Shown here: one piece after another, positions 41,382-52,913 of the stretch | Position numbering within the stretch: the stretch's first letter is position 1 | Layout of the letters: each line of letters begins with the position of its first letter | DNA from: Ceratothoa steindachneri | Taxonomy: Eukaryota; Arthropoda; Malacostraca; Isopoda; Cymothoidae | Direction of reading: 5' to 3' | Assembly: GCA_963969495.1 (NCBI GenBank) | Contig: OZ018333.1 | Span: 92,818,207-92,882,206, forward strand | Length of the DNA stretch: 64,000 nucleotides | Made by a program: the position numbers and the translations under genes | The notes under the pieces: generated by a model | Told to the model about the DNA's origin: nothing | The model's input: the letters and a program-made list of their open reading frames with translations, nothing else | Database searches by the model: none

Positions 41382-44300
41382 TGAGTGGTGGTCTTTCACT
41401 CAATGGCGTACAAAGCACATTTGAATGCTATGTAATTTGTCCTGGTGGAGTGGTGGTCTTCCATTTATTTGCCTACAAAGCACATTTGAATAGTATGTAA
41501 TTTTTCCTGTTCGAGTGGTGATTCTTTCACTCATTGGCGTACAAAGCACACTTGAATTGTATGTAATTTGTCCTGGTGGAATGGTGGTCTTCCATTTATT
41601 GGCGTACAAAGCACATTTGAATGCTATGTAATTTCTCCTGGTGGGGTAGTGATTCTTTCACTCATTGGCGTATAAAGCACACTTAAATTGTATGTAATTT
41701 GTCCTGGTGGAATAGTGGTCTTCCATTTATTAGCGTACAAAGCAAATTTGAATGCTATGAAATTTCTCCTGGTGGAGTGGTGATTCTTTCTCTCATTGGC
41801 GTACAAAGCACATTTGAATGCTATGTAATTTCTCCTGGTGGAGTGGTGATTCTTTCTCTCATTGGCGTACAAAGCACATTTGAATGCTATGTAATTTCTC
41901 CTGGTGGAGTAGTGATTCTTTCACTCATTGGCGTACAAGGCACAGTTGAATTGTATGTAATTTGTCCTGGTGGAGTGGTGGTCTTCCATTTATTGGCGTA
42001 CAAATCACATTTGAATGGTATGTAATTTTTCCTGGTGGAGTGGTGATTCTTTCTCTCATTGGCGTACGAAGCACATTTGAATGCTATGTAATTTTTCCTG
42101 TTGGAGTGGTGATTCTTTCACTCATTGGCGTACAAAGCACACTTGAATTGTATGTAATTTGTCCTGGTGGAGTGGTGGTCTTCCATTTATTGGCGTACAA
42201 AGCAAATTTGAATGCTATAAAATTTCTCCTGGTGGAGTGGTGATTCTTTCTCTCATTGGCGTACAAAGCACATTTGAATGCTATGTAATTTTTCCTGGTG
42301 GAGTGGTGATTCTTTCTCTCATTGGCGTACAAAGCACAATTGAATGCTATGTAATTTCTCCTGGGGGAGTAGTGATTCTTTCACTCATTGGCGTACAAAG
42401 CACATTTGAATGCTATGTAATTTTTCCTGGTGGAGTGGTGATTCTTTCTCTCATTGGTGTACAAAGCACATTTGAATGGTATGTAATTTTTCCTGTTGGA
42501 GTGGTGATTCTTTCACTCATTGGCGTACAAAGCACACTTGAATTGTATGTAATTTGTCCTGGTGGAATGGTGGTCTTCCATTTATTGGCGTACAAAGCAC
42601 ATTTGAATGCTATGTAATTTCTCCTGGTGGAGTGGTGATTCTTTCACTCATTGGCGTACAAAGCACATTTGAATGTTATGTAATTTTTCCTGGTGGAGTG
42701 GTGATTCTTTCTCTCATTGGTGTACAAAGCACATTTGAATGCTATGTAATTTATCCTGGTGGAGTGGTGATTCTTTCTCTCATTGGTGTACAAAGCACAT
42801 TTGAATGCTATGTAATTTATCCTGGTGGAGTGGTGATTCTTTCTCTCATTGGTGTACAAAGCACATTTGAATGGTATGTTATTTATCTTGGTGTAGGGGC
42901 GTTTCTTTCACTCATTGGCGTACAAAGCACACTTGAATTGTATGTAATTTGTCCTGGTGGAGTGGTGGTCTTCCATTTATTGGCGTACAAAGCACATTTG
43001 AATGCTATGTAATTTCTCCTGGTGGAGTAGTGATTCTTTCACTCATTGGCGTATAAAGCAAATTTGAATGCTTTGTAATTTGTCCTGGTGGAATAGTGGT
43101 CTTCCATTTATTAGCGTACAAAGCAAATTTGAATGCTATGAAATTTCTCCTGGTGGAGTGGTGATTCTTTCTCTCATTGGCTTTCAAAGCACATTTGAAT
43201 GCTATGTAATTTCTCCTGGTGGAGTGGTTATTCTTTCTCTCATTGGCGTACAAAGCACATTTGAATGCTATGTAATTTCTCCTGGTGGAGTAGTGATTCT
43301 TTCACTCATTGTCGTACAAAGCACAGTTGAATTGTATGTAATTTGTCCTGGTGAAGTGGTGGTCTTCCATTTATTGGCGTACAAATCACATTTGAATGCT
43401 ATGTAATTTTTCCTGGTGGAGTGGTGATTCTTTCTCTCATTGGCGTACGAAGCACATTTGAATGCTATGTAATTTTTCCTGTTGGAGTGGTGATTCTTTC
43501 ATTCATTGGCGTACAAAGCACACTTGAATTGTATGTAATTTGTCCTAGTGGAGTGGTGGTCTTCCATTTATTGGCGTACAAAGCAAATTTGAATGCTATG
43601 AAATTTCTCCTGGTGGAGTGGTGATTCTTTCTCTCATTGGTGTACAAAGCACATTTGAATGGTATGTAATTTTTCCTGTTGGAGTGGTGATTCTTTCACT
43701 CATTGGCGTACAAAGCACACTTGAATTGTATGTAATTTGTCCTGGTGGAATGGTGGTCTTCCATTTATTGGCGTACAAAGCACATTTGAATGCTATGTAA
43801 TTTTTCCTGGTGGAGTGGTGATTCTTTCCCCTCATTGGCGTACAAAGCACATTAGAATGCTATGTAATTTTTCCTGGTAGAGTGGTGATTCTTTCTCTCA
43901 TTGGCGTATAAAGCACACTTGAATTGTATGTAATTCGTCCTGGGGGAATGGTGGTCTTCCATTTATTGGCGTACAAAGCAAATTTGAATGCTATGTAATT
44001 TCTCCTGGTGGAGTGGTGGTCTTCCATTTATTTGCCTACAAAGCACATTTGAATAGTATGTAATTTTTCCTGTTGGAGTGGTGATTCTTTCACTCATTGG
44101 CGTACAAAGCACACTTGAATTGTATGTAATTTGTCCTGGTGGAATGGTGGTCTTCCATTTATTGGCCTACAAAGCACATTTGAATGCTATGCAATTTATC
44201 TTGGTGGAGTGGTGATTCTTTCACTCATTGGCGTACAAAGCACATTTGAATGCTATGTAATTTTTCCTGGTGGAGTGGTGATTCTTTCTCTCATTGGTGT

Positions 44301-45889
44301 ACAAAGCAAATTTGAATGCTTTGTAATTTTTCCTGGTGGAGTGGTGATTCTTTCTCTCAGTGGTGTACAAAACACATTTGAATGCTATGTAATTTTTCCT
44401 GGTGGAGTGGTGATTTTTTCCCTCATTGGTGTACAAAGCACATTTGAATGCTATGTAATTTTTCCTGGTGGAGTGGTGATTCTTTCTCTCATTGGTGTAC
44501 AAAGCACATTTGAATGCTATGTAATTTTTCCTGGTGGAGTGGTGATTCTTTCTCTCATTGGTGTACAAAACACATTTGAATGCTATGTAATTTTTCCTGG
44601 TGGAGTGGTGATTCTTTCACTCATTGGGGTACAAAGCACATTTGAATGCTATGTAATTTTTTCTGGTGGAGTGGTGATTCTTTCCCTCATTGGTGTACAA
44701 AGCACATTTGAATGCTATGTAATTTTTCCTGGTGGAGTGGTGATTCTTTCTCTCATTGGTGTACAAAACACATTTGAATGGTATGTTATTTATCTTGGTG
44801 TAGGGGCGTTTCTTTCACTCATTGGCGTACAAAGCACACTTGAATTGTATGTAATTTGTCTTGGTGGAGTGGTGGTCTTCCATCTATTGGCGTACAAAGC
44901 ACATTTGAATGCTATGTAATTTATCCTGGTGGAGTGGTGATTCTTTCACTCATTGGCGTACAAAGCACATTTGAATGCTATGTAATTTTCCTGGTGGAGT
45001 GGTGATTCTTTCTCTCATTTGTGTACAAAGCACATTTGAATGCTATGTAATTTTTCCTGGTGGAGTGGCGATTCTTTCTCTCATTGGTGTACAAAGCACA
45101 TTTGAATGGTATGTTATTTATCTTGGTGTAGGGGCGTTTCTTTCACTCATTGGCGTACAAAGCACACTTGAATTGTATGTAATTTGTCCTGGTGGAGTGG
45201 TGGTCTTCCATTTATTGGCATACAAAGCAAATTTGAATGCTATGTAATTTCTCCTGGTGGAGTAGTGATTCTTTCACTCATTGGCGTATAAAGCACACTT
45301 GAATTGTATGTAATTTGTTCTGGTGGAATGGTGGTCTTCCATTTATTGGCGTACACAGCAAATTTGAATGCTATGAAATTTCTCCTGGAGAAGTGGTGAT
45401 TCTTTCTCTCATTGGCGTACAAAGCACATTTGAATGCTATGTAATTTCTCTTGGTGGTCGGTGATTGTTTTACTCATTAGCGTACAAAGCACATTTGAAT
45501 GCTATGTAATTTCTCCTAGGGGAGTGGTGATTCTTTCTCTCATTGGCGTACAAAGCACATTTGAATGCTATGTAATTTCTCCTGGTGGAGTGGTGATTCT
45601 TTCTCTCATTGGTGTACAAAGCACATTTGAATGGTATGTTATTTATCTTGGTGTAGGGGCGTTTCTTTCACTCATTGGGGTACAAAGCACATTTGAATGC
45701 TATGTAATTTTTCCTGGTGGAGTGGTGATTCCTTCTTTCATTGGCGTACAAAGCACATTTGAATGGTATGTTATTTATCTTGGTGTAGGGGCGTTTCTTT
45801 CACTCATTGGGGTACGAAGCACATTTGAATGCTATGTAATTTCTCCTGGTAGAGTGGTCTTCCATTTATTGGCGTACAAAGCAAAATTG
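41382..45889. repeat. 66-bp minisatellite, about 68 tandem units
   Basis: The unit runs GTACAAAGCACATTTGAATG, CTATGTAATTT-TCCTGG, TGGAGTGGTGATTCTTTC and CTCATTGGC. Three subtypes recur. Type A is 66 bases. Type B has CTTGAATTGTATGTAATTTG and GGTGGTCTTCCATTTATTGG and is 65 bases. Type C has TTATTTATCTTGGTGTAGGG and is 66 bases. Because 66 is a multiple of three, both strands carry long open frames with a 22-residue period (plus GVQSTFECYVIFPGGVVILS-LI; minus YANERKNHHSTR-NYIAFKCAL). The one-base-shorter type B shifts the plus frame, and most of the plus-strand frames end soon after one. The largest is 262 codons (44131-44919). I regard these frames as by-products of the repeat length. The flanks are unrelated to the unit. 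Confidence 0.97.
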
Positions 45890-46094
45890 TAGGGCACTTA
45901 ATTTTTGCTAGCCATCTTCTCGCTTGGGATTCTGATGCCGAATGCAAGAATGCTTTCGGTTGCTCTTTTCCGTACCATTTCCATCGAGGTAAATGTGTGT
46001 GCGACTATGTCTGTCTGTGTGTGTCTATTAGAGTCACTCTGTAGTTATTGATAGCTGTCGTCCACTCCCTTCTTGTTTCCTGGCTCAAGGTCTG
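45890..46094. other. Short gap right of the 66-bp array
   Basis: Unassigned. It includes a TGTCTGTCTGTGTGTGTCT stretch near 46007-46025. Confidence 0.45.
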
Positions 46095-47364
46095 CGGGGA
46101 TGAAGGGCGATGATGGATGGGTCGGGTTGGGCTGAATCAACTGCCACTGCCCAGGTCACCCGAAGGAGGTGGCAAGAATACAATACATGTATATATTTGT
46201 TTCCAGCTTTGATGCAAAAAGAACTTTATAGCTCTGTTCAATTTCAACACAATGTTCTGCACTCCAGGTTCCTCTCACACACTGCTCCCTCTCACCCACT
46301 TCAAGTAGGCCCCCCCGTAGGAGGGTACCTGTTATACTTAGTACCCCGAGGGACTGCACATCCTCCCTGCCTGAGTGCAAAGTAGGGAAGCCCCGTCCCT
46401 GGGTGAAATGAACTCTCTGATGCCGTCTGGGAAAGTTGTTGCAGTGCTGCCCCTTCGCCCCCTCTCAGCGCTACCTCATATTTATTTATCATTCCTTATT
46501 ACTTATTATGATTCATTTTTATTATTTATTATTGAATCTCTCTCCTCAACCGTTTGCACTGGCACCTCCTAACAGGAGGACTGTTCTCACCATGGTGCCT
46601 TGGTGGACTCTATACCATTCTCGGATAAGCTATACCTCTTTATTACACCTTTTCACACTTGTTACTCTACCCACAGAGGTTCTGGCTGCCCCCTCCCGCA
46701 CTTTCCTCCTATTAATGGTTATTAGTTTAGCAGCTGCGTCTACTCTGACACGTCACCTGCTGCTACTAGTGCCAAAAGCCCGCTGGATAAGACAAATATT
46801 AGGCAAGGGGTTTGTTGTGGCGTCGCCTCTTCTAACCTTCTTCCAGTACACATAAAGTGTGGCTGCGCCGTCACCATCCTTTATGGTTAAAAGTGAGGGC
46901 AATTTCGCCTGAATGGCGGGCAGGGTTGTCAAAGCGGGACGCGTGGACCGATTATGTGTAAATGATCGCATTCTGGAATTTCGGATGCTAGGGAGACATT
47001 TATCCTAACCTCCCAAGACCTCTCAAGGTGTAATAGTTCATAAGTGGAAAGAATAGTGGTAGTTGCATGGAGATCTTCCTCCTAGCGCGTCATCGCCTAT
47101 ATTATATGTATATAATCTCGCAATTTTCTTGAGGCTTATTTATTCTTTTATCAGATAGTCAATTTCTATTGATTTGAACTAAATATATAGTGAATATAGT
47201 ATTACAATTAATATATATCTATGGGTTTAAATAGTAAACCACTAACAAGGAGTAGACTAAAACAAATGTTTTTTGGTTCTTTGCAACGTTTCGAGCTAAC
47301 GGTCATTTTATGCTCGTTTTGTTGACGGCTGCTTTTCTGTGTTTAATGAACCTATTCAACCTCG
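46095..47364. other. Unassigned stretch with one short dispersed repeat
   Basis: GGGGATGAAGGGCGATGATG, GATGG and GAATCAACTGCCACTGCCC at 46095-46155 belong to the short repeat also at 14720, 17740 and 28565. The following kilobase includes GC-rich text and a 139-codon plus-strand frame (46436-46855) rich in Leu, Ser and Thr, without a signal peptide or family pattern I know. It also has a minus-strand frame over the same bases. Neither has support. From about 46990 the sequence is A+T-rich. Confidence 0.4.
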
Positions 47365-47836
47365 CCAGTTTCTTGATTACATTAAGGGTCTGCACCCCAA
47401 AATTCATTTTACCATTGAAAGAGAGAACTGAATTAGTATCCCCTTTTAAGATAATTTAGTCTCTAAAGAAAACGGTAATATCTTGACTTTAGTTTAGAGA
47501 AAACGAACTTGTACAGGTTAAGGGGCAACTTCTATATCTTCTGCTATTTTATTATAAATATCGGTGAATTGGCGGTTTATTTCTACCCTCGAATTTTTTA
47601 GTCGCTTTGTTAAAAATATATCTTTTTAAAAAAATACGTGAATACTATATAGTGTATATCTATAGAATAAAGTATATAACGCTTCCCCCTCGTCAGATAA
47701 GCTTAAAAAAAAAATCACTGGCTCTCCATCTTGGGAGCCACAGTGTTAATTGTAATCGCATCCTATTGTATTATACATCAGGTTGAAGGGATTTTTTTTC
47801 TGAATTAAAATATTTGGACATTTCATATTAATCAAT

Positions 47837-48090
47837 TTGAAAGAAAATATGCTTAATTTAATAACATTAAGGGCGAGACTTATGTCTAAAATCGAGGAAC
47901 TTGGTAGAAAAACTAGACATTTAGCAATCGCCTTTAATTGCAGGGGTGTAGTGGGGCAACCCCCGCAATTAAGTGAGGATATATGGGGGGCGAAGTCACC
48001 CAATTTCGAAATTATCTTAAAAGTCAAATATAATACAATAGTTCTTAATAAACCCCCAAATAACCAAAATATTTCTAATGTCGAGCGAGG
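47837..48090 (+). pseudogene. Unrecognised frame, possibly a LINE endonuclease start
   Basis: The plus-strand frame starts with an ATG at 47837-47847 (MKENMLNLITLRARLMSKIE). It contains LAIAFNCRGVVGQPPQLSED, IWGAKSPNFEIILKVKYN. FNCRG-V followed by a Leu and an acidic residue resembles the first strand of LINE endonucleases (ISWNCRGL...), and KVKYN could stand for QETK. But the next endonuclease motifs are missing and the frame runs on into family I sequence. It encloses a strong hairpin at 47934-47972, which is an alternative explanation for its conservation. Confidence 0.25.
47934..47972. other. Strong hairpin, 14-bp stem
   Basis: TTAATTGCAGGGGT pairs with ACCCCCGCAATTAA with one mismatch, around an 11-base loop. 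A second imperfect hairpin lies at 47716-47745 (CACTGGCTCTCC...GGGAGCCACAGTG). Both are inside the stretch that interrupts family I. Confidence 0.7.
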
Positions 48091-48439
48091 TTTTCGGTTC
48101 TCCCCATTGCAAATAAGGTATTACTTTGCGCACCCACTACATTCTTTGAAACGAGGCTCCTCTTGGTCGCAGTTCAAGCAAATTTTCTTGTCTTTGTTCG
48201 GGCAATTTTGACTTGTGTTCGTCTCCAATTTGTAGTAGGAGAAGCACATCTGTTTATTGTGGAATTTGTCTTGTTCGATGTTTTGGGAGTTAATCCTCCT
48301 GTGATTATTACGTCATAACTACAGATTTTTCTTTCTTTTTTCCTTCGTCTGGTTAATATTTTCTTGTTACGAGGCTCTTCGTTCTTAGGAGAGGGGGTGG
48401 GGCGGTTTGTATTGGCTCTTTGTATCCCTCTTTCATGTG

Positions 48440-48795
48440 TAGGTCCTTCCTTCGTTTTAGTCGTAGCTTGCGGACTCTTCCGTCTCTGCTTTTTTGTTTT
48501 TAGTTCGAAATGGTTGCCGCCTAAACCATTGGGTCTCGTCATAAACTTAATGAGGCGGAACGATTGAATTTTACAATAGCCCATAAAATATTTATTTTTT
48601 CCATTACCTGTTCCTGAACCACATACCCCAACTGTTACCAGATCCAGAAATGGGCTACCATATGAAGGCAATTAAACCTCGGGCAATCAGCCGAAAATAA
48701 TTCGCCTCATCCCATTGTCCTCTCTCCCGTTTTAGGGGTAGGGGGCTGGCGCATATTGGAAGCGTGACCATCTCCCTCCCGCGGTGTGGTGTATG
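48440..48795. repeat. Dispersed repeat family D, copy 5
   Basis: It parallels 35630-36065 through GCTTGCGGACTCTTCC, TCGAAATGGTTGCCGC, CATAAACTTAATGAGGCGGA, TTTTACAATAGCCCATAAAA, AATAATTCGCCTCATCCCAT and GGTAGGGGGCTGGCGCATAT. Divergence is moderate. Confidence 0.75.
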
Positions 48796-48809
48796 TGAGG
48801 GAGGGGGGG

Positions 48810-49480
48810 AGTAGACGATATTCCAAGCTACGTTAATTATTTTGGCTAGTGCTTTTGATGTTTGGTGGAAATTGATTTTTGCTACACCGGACGATCCATG
48901 TGCCTTTAGTCTGAATGACTGAAAGGCACTCCTAAATTCTTCAAGTGTGATTAGGCCAGTCCGGGACGGGGGATCGCGTTCATTCGTCTCTGTCCCTGCA
49001 TGTAAGTGTTAGGTCATTGTTTATTTCGTCCATGATTTTTGTTTCCAGACTGGAGTTTGTTTGTTTGTTTTTGTCATGCAGTTGTAATGATAGGAGTCTC
49101 CCTTCTGAGTATTTCACTTTCATGAAATCCTGTTCAGGGTTTTTGATGTCTCATATCGGGTTCATTTGAAACTAGGTTCCCGTTTTCTGACTTCTTTATA
49201 CATAGAACGCTGCTTCGTTTACATTTGCTATTCTCTATATGCAGCTAGAGAATTGAATCTTGCCTTGCTTCGTTCGATCTTTTGTTGTTTTCTAAGTTTT
49301 CTTAACTCTTCTAGTTCACGAACCATTTTGCCCTGATCTGCTTTGGCTCTTATCTAAGATTAAATTAATAGGATCTGTTACCTATTTGCAATGTTTCCTG
49401 CTTTTTCCTATCTAGCTCTTGGTTAAGTAGATATCTTTTTGTACTCTTTGCATTTTTTTCTTTGGGGACGGGGTGGTCTT
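48810..49480 (-). pseudogene. Jockey-like linker/RT entry fragment
   Basis: Minus-strand reading near 48960-48830: LITLEEFRSAFQSFRLKAHG, SSGVAKINFHQTSKALAKII, NVAWNIVYS. This parallels SFRSFRQKAPEQSGLTKLNY at 40540 and the KAPG-DG- motif that opens Jockey RT domains. Upstream, toward 49480, charged text (RTKSQREVRKRSE-type) suits the linker. The fragment ends near 48810 beside a G-run. Confidence 0.65.
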
Positions 49481-49609
49481 AGATATGTAATGAAGGACAG
49501 TGGAGGTAAAGTAGAGTTACTCACACCATTGCCATATCATCAACATTATCCCTAACTATAATTTATCATTAATCTTATAATTTAAGAAGGGGATTTTTTG
49601 AGTCCTTGA

Positions 49610-51461
49610 ATAATAATTTCATCTTAGTTTGGTTATGACTAATGTTTTTTATCAAAGCTATTTCTAATAATTCTTTTATAATATCAAAAAACAAAATGGT
49701 GTAGTTCAGAAATAAATTTGTACCTTTAGAATTGTGCTTTAGTATATATTTTGAAAGGGGGGGAAATTTTGTTTAGAATTCCTTTTTAAAATTATTTTAT
49801 AATTGGCGAAGTTCAGAAAATTTATAAAAATTTAACCATGGCTGCTTTTTTTTTATATTTTAATCTTAGTAGCGAAGCGCAAGTTTCCCCCCGTAGAGGG
49901 GAGTGGCGAAGCCATTGCCTGGTATACATCTCTTTCTTCTGTTCTGCAATCTTTTTTTTCTGAATTAATTCAGAGTTTGCACAGTTGGCGAAGCTTTCTT
50001 TACCCGTTTCCAGTACCCGTTTAAAGTTATATTCATTCCATCCACCTAAGAAGGACGATACTATCTTAAATTTATCATAATTGGTACGGATCTCCCACTT
50101 TATTTCATTCATTGATGTGTCTTATTTCTTCGGCAGTCATAGGAGTTTTCAAGTAAGCATTTTAAAAGGGAAAAACGATCGATTGACTGATGTCGTTGGC
50201 GAATTGAATATTTAAGGGTTGCGTGAATTTGCGATATATGCAATATAAATATTATAATGCGGGGCTCAAATAACCTTTCTGCGAATTTATCAAAAGCCTT
50301 GGCAACAACACGACGCGTGATTCCAAAATAATTCCTATTTTGGTTGCATCTGTCAATCTCTTCCATTATGGAACTTATTGTTAATTATGTGCTAAGAGTT
50401 TTCCTGAAGCCGAATTGGTGTTTGTTGTAGAGGGAATTCTTTACAAAATGGATAACCAGTCTTTTATTGAGGAGATTCTCAAATAATTTCTACTCAATCT
50501 AAAAAGGAGATTGGACGGGAACTCTCTTTTTTCGTTGGGGGCTTCCCCCCTTTGGCTATAAATATCATTTTAACGATTTTATAGTCATCTGGAAAGTAGC
50601 CGGTGTTTAAACAAGCATTGTATATTCTCCTTAAACTTCACAGTATCCAGGAGTGGTGCGCTCGTATAGTTTAATTTAGTTAGCCCCTTATGGCCCGGTG
50701 CTTTGCGATCGAAGGAGAGCAGTGCACTCGTCATTTATTCCGTTGTTATTAGTTCTTCCAGTTTTCGCAGCTTATTCGTTCGATTTTCTCGATTTCGGAT
50801 CTTAACGTCCTTGTTTGCGTTTTTTGTATTTCTCTTTTCTGTTTGGGAGATGATTCTTTTAATCTTATCACGATTTTACAAAAGTCTTTTAGACCAGGCT
50901 TTATTGTTGAGTTGCTCGATGGCCTTTGACACTGTTGTACTATGATTAATTGTCCAAGTTCTTCTTTTATTTGTAGTGTCTCTTCGTATCTTGTTCTGAC
51001 GCATATGTTATAATTCTCTGAGTTCACGATGCACATTCTTCATCCGTTCGGTCCATTCATAAGTCGAAATGTTGTTATTAGAGGTTTTGTGGGTCGCTTT
51101 TCTATCTAGTCTGATTTATTCTTGGTAGTTCCTCGTATACTTCTTCCAATGAAGTGTCTTGTAGCTCTGGTAAAGTTTAATCATTGAGGTCTGCCTCATA
51201 GGTTCCTATTTATCCTCATTAGGATGCATATATGATCGCTACATGGTGTAGTTTTCGGTTGTAGGTGGAAGTTAGACAGATGTCAGGCTTTTGGGCTGAG
51301 CGTTTCGTGAAGAAGGTCGGGAACTCTGTTCCCGGACGCTGGACGATTTTTCCGTCTAAAAAGATGTTTAAGCACCGTCTCTAGTCCGGTATCCTGATTC
51401 TCGCCCATCACCGCCCCATCGTAGCGTTTCTGTATATGGTTGGTCACTATTACCTTTTAAT
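49610..51461 (-). mobile_element. Segment A' : second copy of Jockey-like segment A
   Basis: It matches 21232-23010 almost throughout, with the same frames (EIKWEIRTNYDKFKIVSSFL; VAKAFDKFAERLFEP; CIVNSENYNICVRTRYEETL). Differences include extra bases around 49870-49905 (GTTTCCCCCCGTAGAGGGGA, itself a hairpin) and 51340-51400, and a deletion near 50930. The right end at 51461 (ACCTTTTAA) is joined directly to segment B'. Confidence 0.9.
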
Positions 51462-52913
51462 CTCTCAAATTTGACTTTTTGGTCTTTGTTTCCTCCATCT
51501 ACATTTTCCATTTTTCTATTATTTCATGTGTGATGAGTTTGAAGCGTTTTGATGCTGTGTACCCTCGTCGTATGCCGCTTGTTATGGTAATTTCTTTTTC
51601 TATTTCCTCATTCAGTTTTATTGTTTTGTTGTCTTGATATAGTTTGGCTCTTTATCTATTTTTAATTTTTTCATTTTCTCTATTATTTTTGCTCCTTTGA
51701 CTGAGTCATAGGCATTTGAAAAAACAATACTTGTGATTATTAACGGTGGTTTTCCTTATAACTGGTTTCTATGCAGTGGTTTAGTATCAGGAGGTTGTTC
51801 TCTATTCTTCTTTCTGGAGTGAATCCTGAGTGTTTTTCTTTGTCTTCATTATTCTATTTTGTCCTTTACGATGGCCATGAATATCTTGTATGAAATTGAT
51901 GTCAGTGCAATTGGTCTCATGTCTTTAGCTGTTGGCTTTGTTACAGTTTGTATTAGTACTGCATTTGATCTTCACCTTTCTCTCGTTCCTTTATCTTTGT
52001 GATACAAATTCCACTCTTACAATTTTTGAAGAAGTCAGGTTTTAGTTTGTCTGGTCCGACTGCTTTCCTATTCTCCAATCTTTTTAGTTGTTCCTTAACT
52101 TCTATTTCAATTTTTCGGTCGTCATTGGTAGTAACACTTTCATAATTGGAAGAGCTAAGTCCAGATGCTCCCAGATTCCTTTCTGTATCCCGTTCCTTTC
52201 TTCTTTTTGCATCTACTAATCATACTGTTTTCTTTCTTGTGTGTTCCATTCTAGATTTCTAGCTCTGGTTCTGCATTTTTGGTATTTAATGGTTGCTCAT
52301 TTTCATCATAGATCTCCTTTTCCTCCTGTTGGGTTTCTTAAGTTTGTGTCCGTATTTCCATAGTTCTCCTCTCTGTGGATTTTCTTGTATTAATTTGGTT
52401 AGCTGGTCATGTTTTTGTTTTTCCTATTTTGCTAGTTTTTGTCCTGGTTTTTATATGCTAGGAATTATTGAATCTCTTTTCTTCTCTGTGGTTCGTTTCC
52501 CTCCTCTTCTCTCTATTCAGTATTCTTCTTTCCTTTATTTCTTTTCTTTACACTTCGTTCTTTTTTTTCGGTATGTTTTTGTTACCATTTTGTTTGCTTT
52601 CCTTTTCATAATCTTTCCCAGGGATATAATATCCGATACTTCGTGGTTTATTTCTTTCCCTTTTTGAAACTCATTTAGCGAGTCATCATCTGTTTCGTAA
52701 TACGTTTTCTGTGTCCATTATTTTGTAACCATTTGTCTTCCTTCTTATATTGAACCTTATTTCCATTAAAGTAAGATCTGATACGTTATAATTTTCTTTA
52801 TTTTTATCTTTCTATTTTCATTAATTGATCATGCATAATACAATTTACCTTTGCGAAGTCTATTGCACTCATGGTTAATTCCTTCCCATGTTGTTACACC
52901 TGAACACCTTTGG
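51459..52913 (-). mobile_element. Segment B' : second copy of the LINE endonuclease-RT segment B
   Basis: It matches 36324-37772 with few changes (for example ATGTGTGATGAGTTT and an altered stretch near 52425-52450). It begins at AATCTCTCAAATTTGACTTT, which in the source is two bases from the FADD codons. So the copy carries the endonuclease end, linker and RT entry but neither FADD nor what follows. The right end at CACCTTTGG is joined to segment C'. Confidence 0.9.

Larger units (their letters stand above)
47365..48330. repeat. Dispersed repeat family I, copy split by about 500 unrelated bases
   Basis: The left part (47365-47600) has GCACCCCAAAATTCATTTTA, TATCCCCTTTTAAGATAATT and AAAGAAAACGGTAATATCTT. 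The right part (48090-48330) has CATTCTTTGAAACGAGG, GGGCAATTTTGACTTGTGTT and TTACGTCATAACTACAGATT. In the copies at 26 and 53 kb these parts are contiguous. The intervening 47600-48090 therefore looks inserted. The frame 47837-48211 lies mostly in the insert. Confidence 0.6.

Noticed and set aside
44131..44919. 262-codon open frame with 22-residue hydrophobic repeats as a repeat-protein gene
   Set aside because: It lies wholly in the 66-bp minisatellite. Frames are open on both strands, and the ends coincide with 65-bp units that shift frame. No leader, no non-repetitive domain and no splice context were seen.
46436..46855. 139-codon Leu/Ser-rich frame as a membrane protein
   Set aside because: No start context, no clear membrane segment pattern and no second copy. 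A minus-strand frame is also open over part of it.
48174..48671. 165-codon minus-strand Lys/Arg-rich frame as a gene
   Set aside because: It crosses the boundary between repeat families I and D. The composition is low in information and the frame is not kept in other copies of either family.
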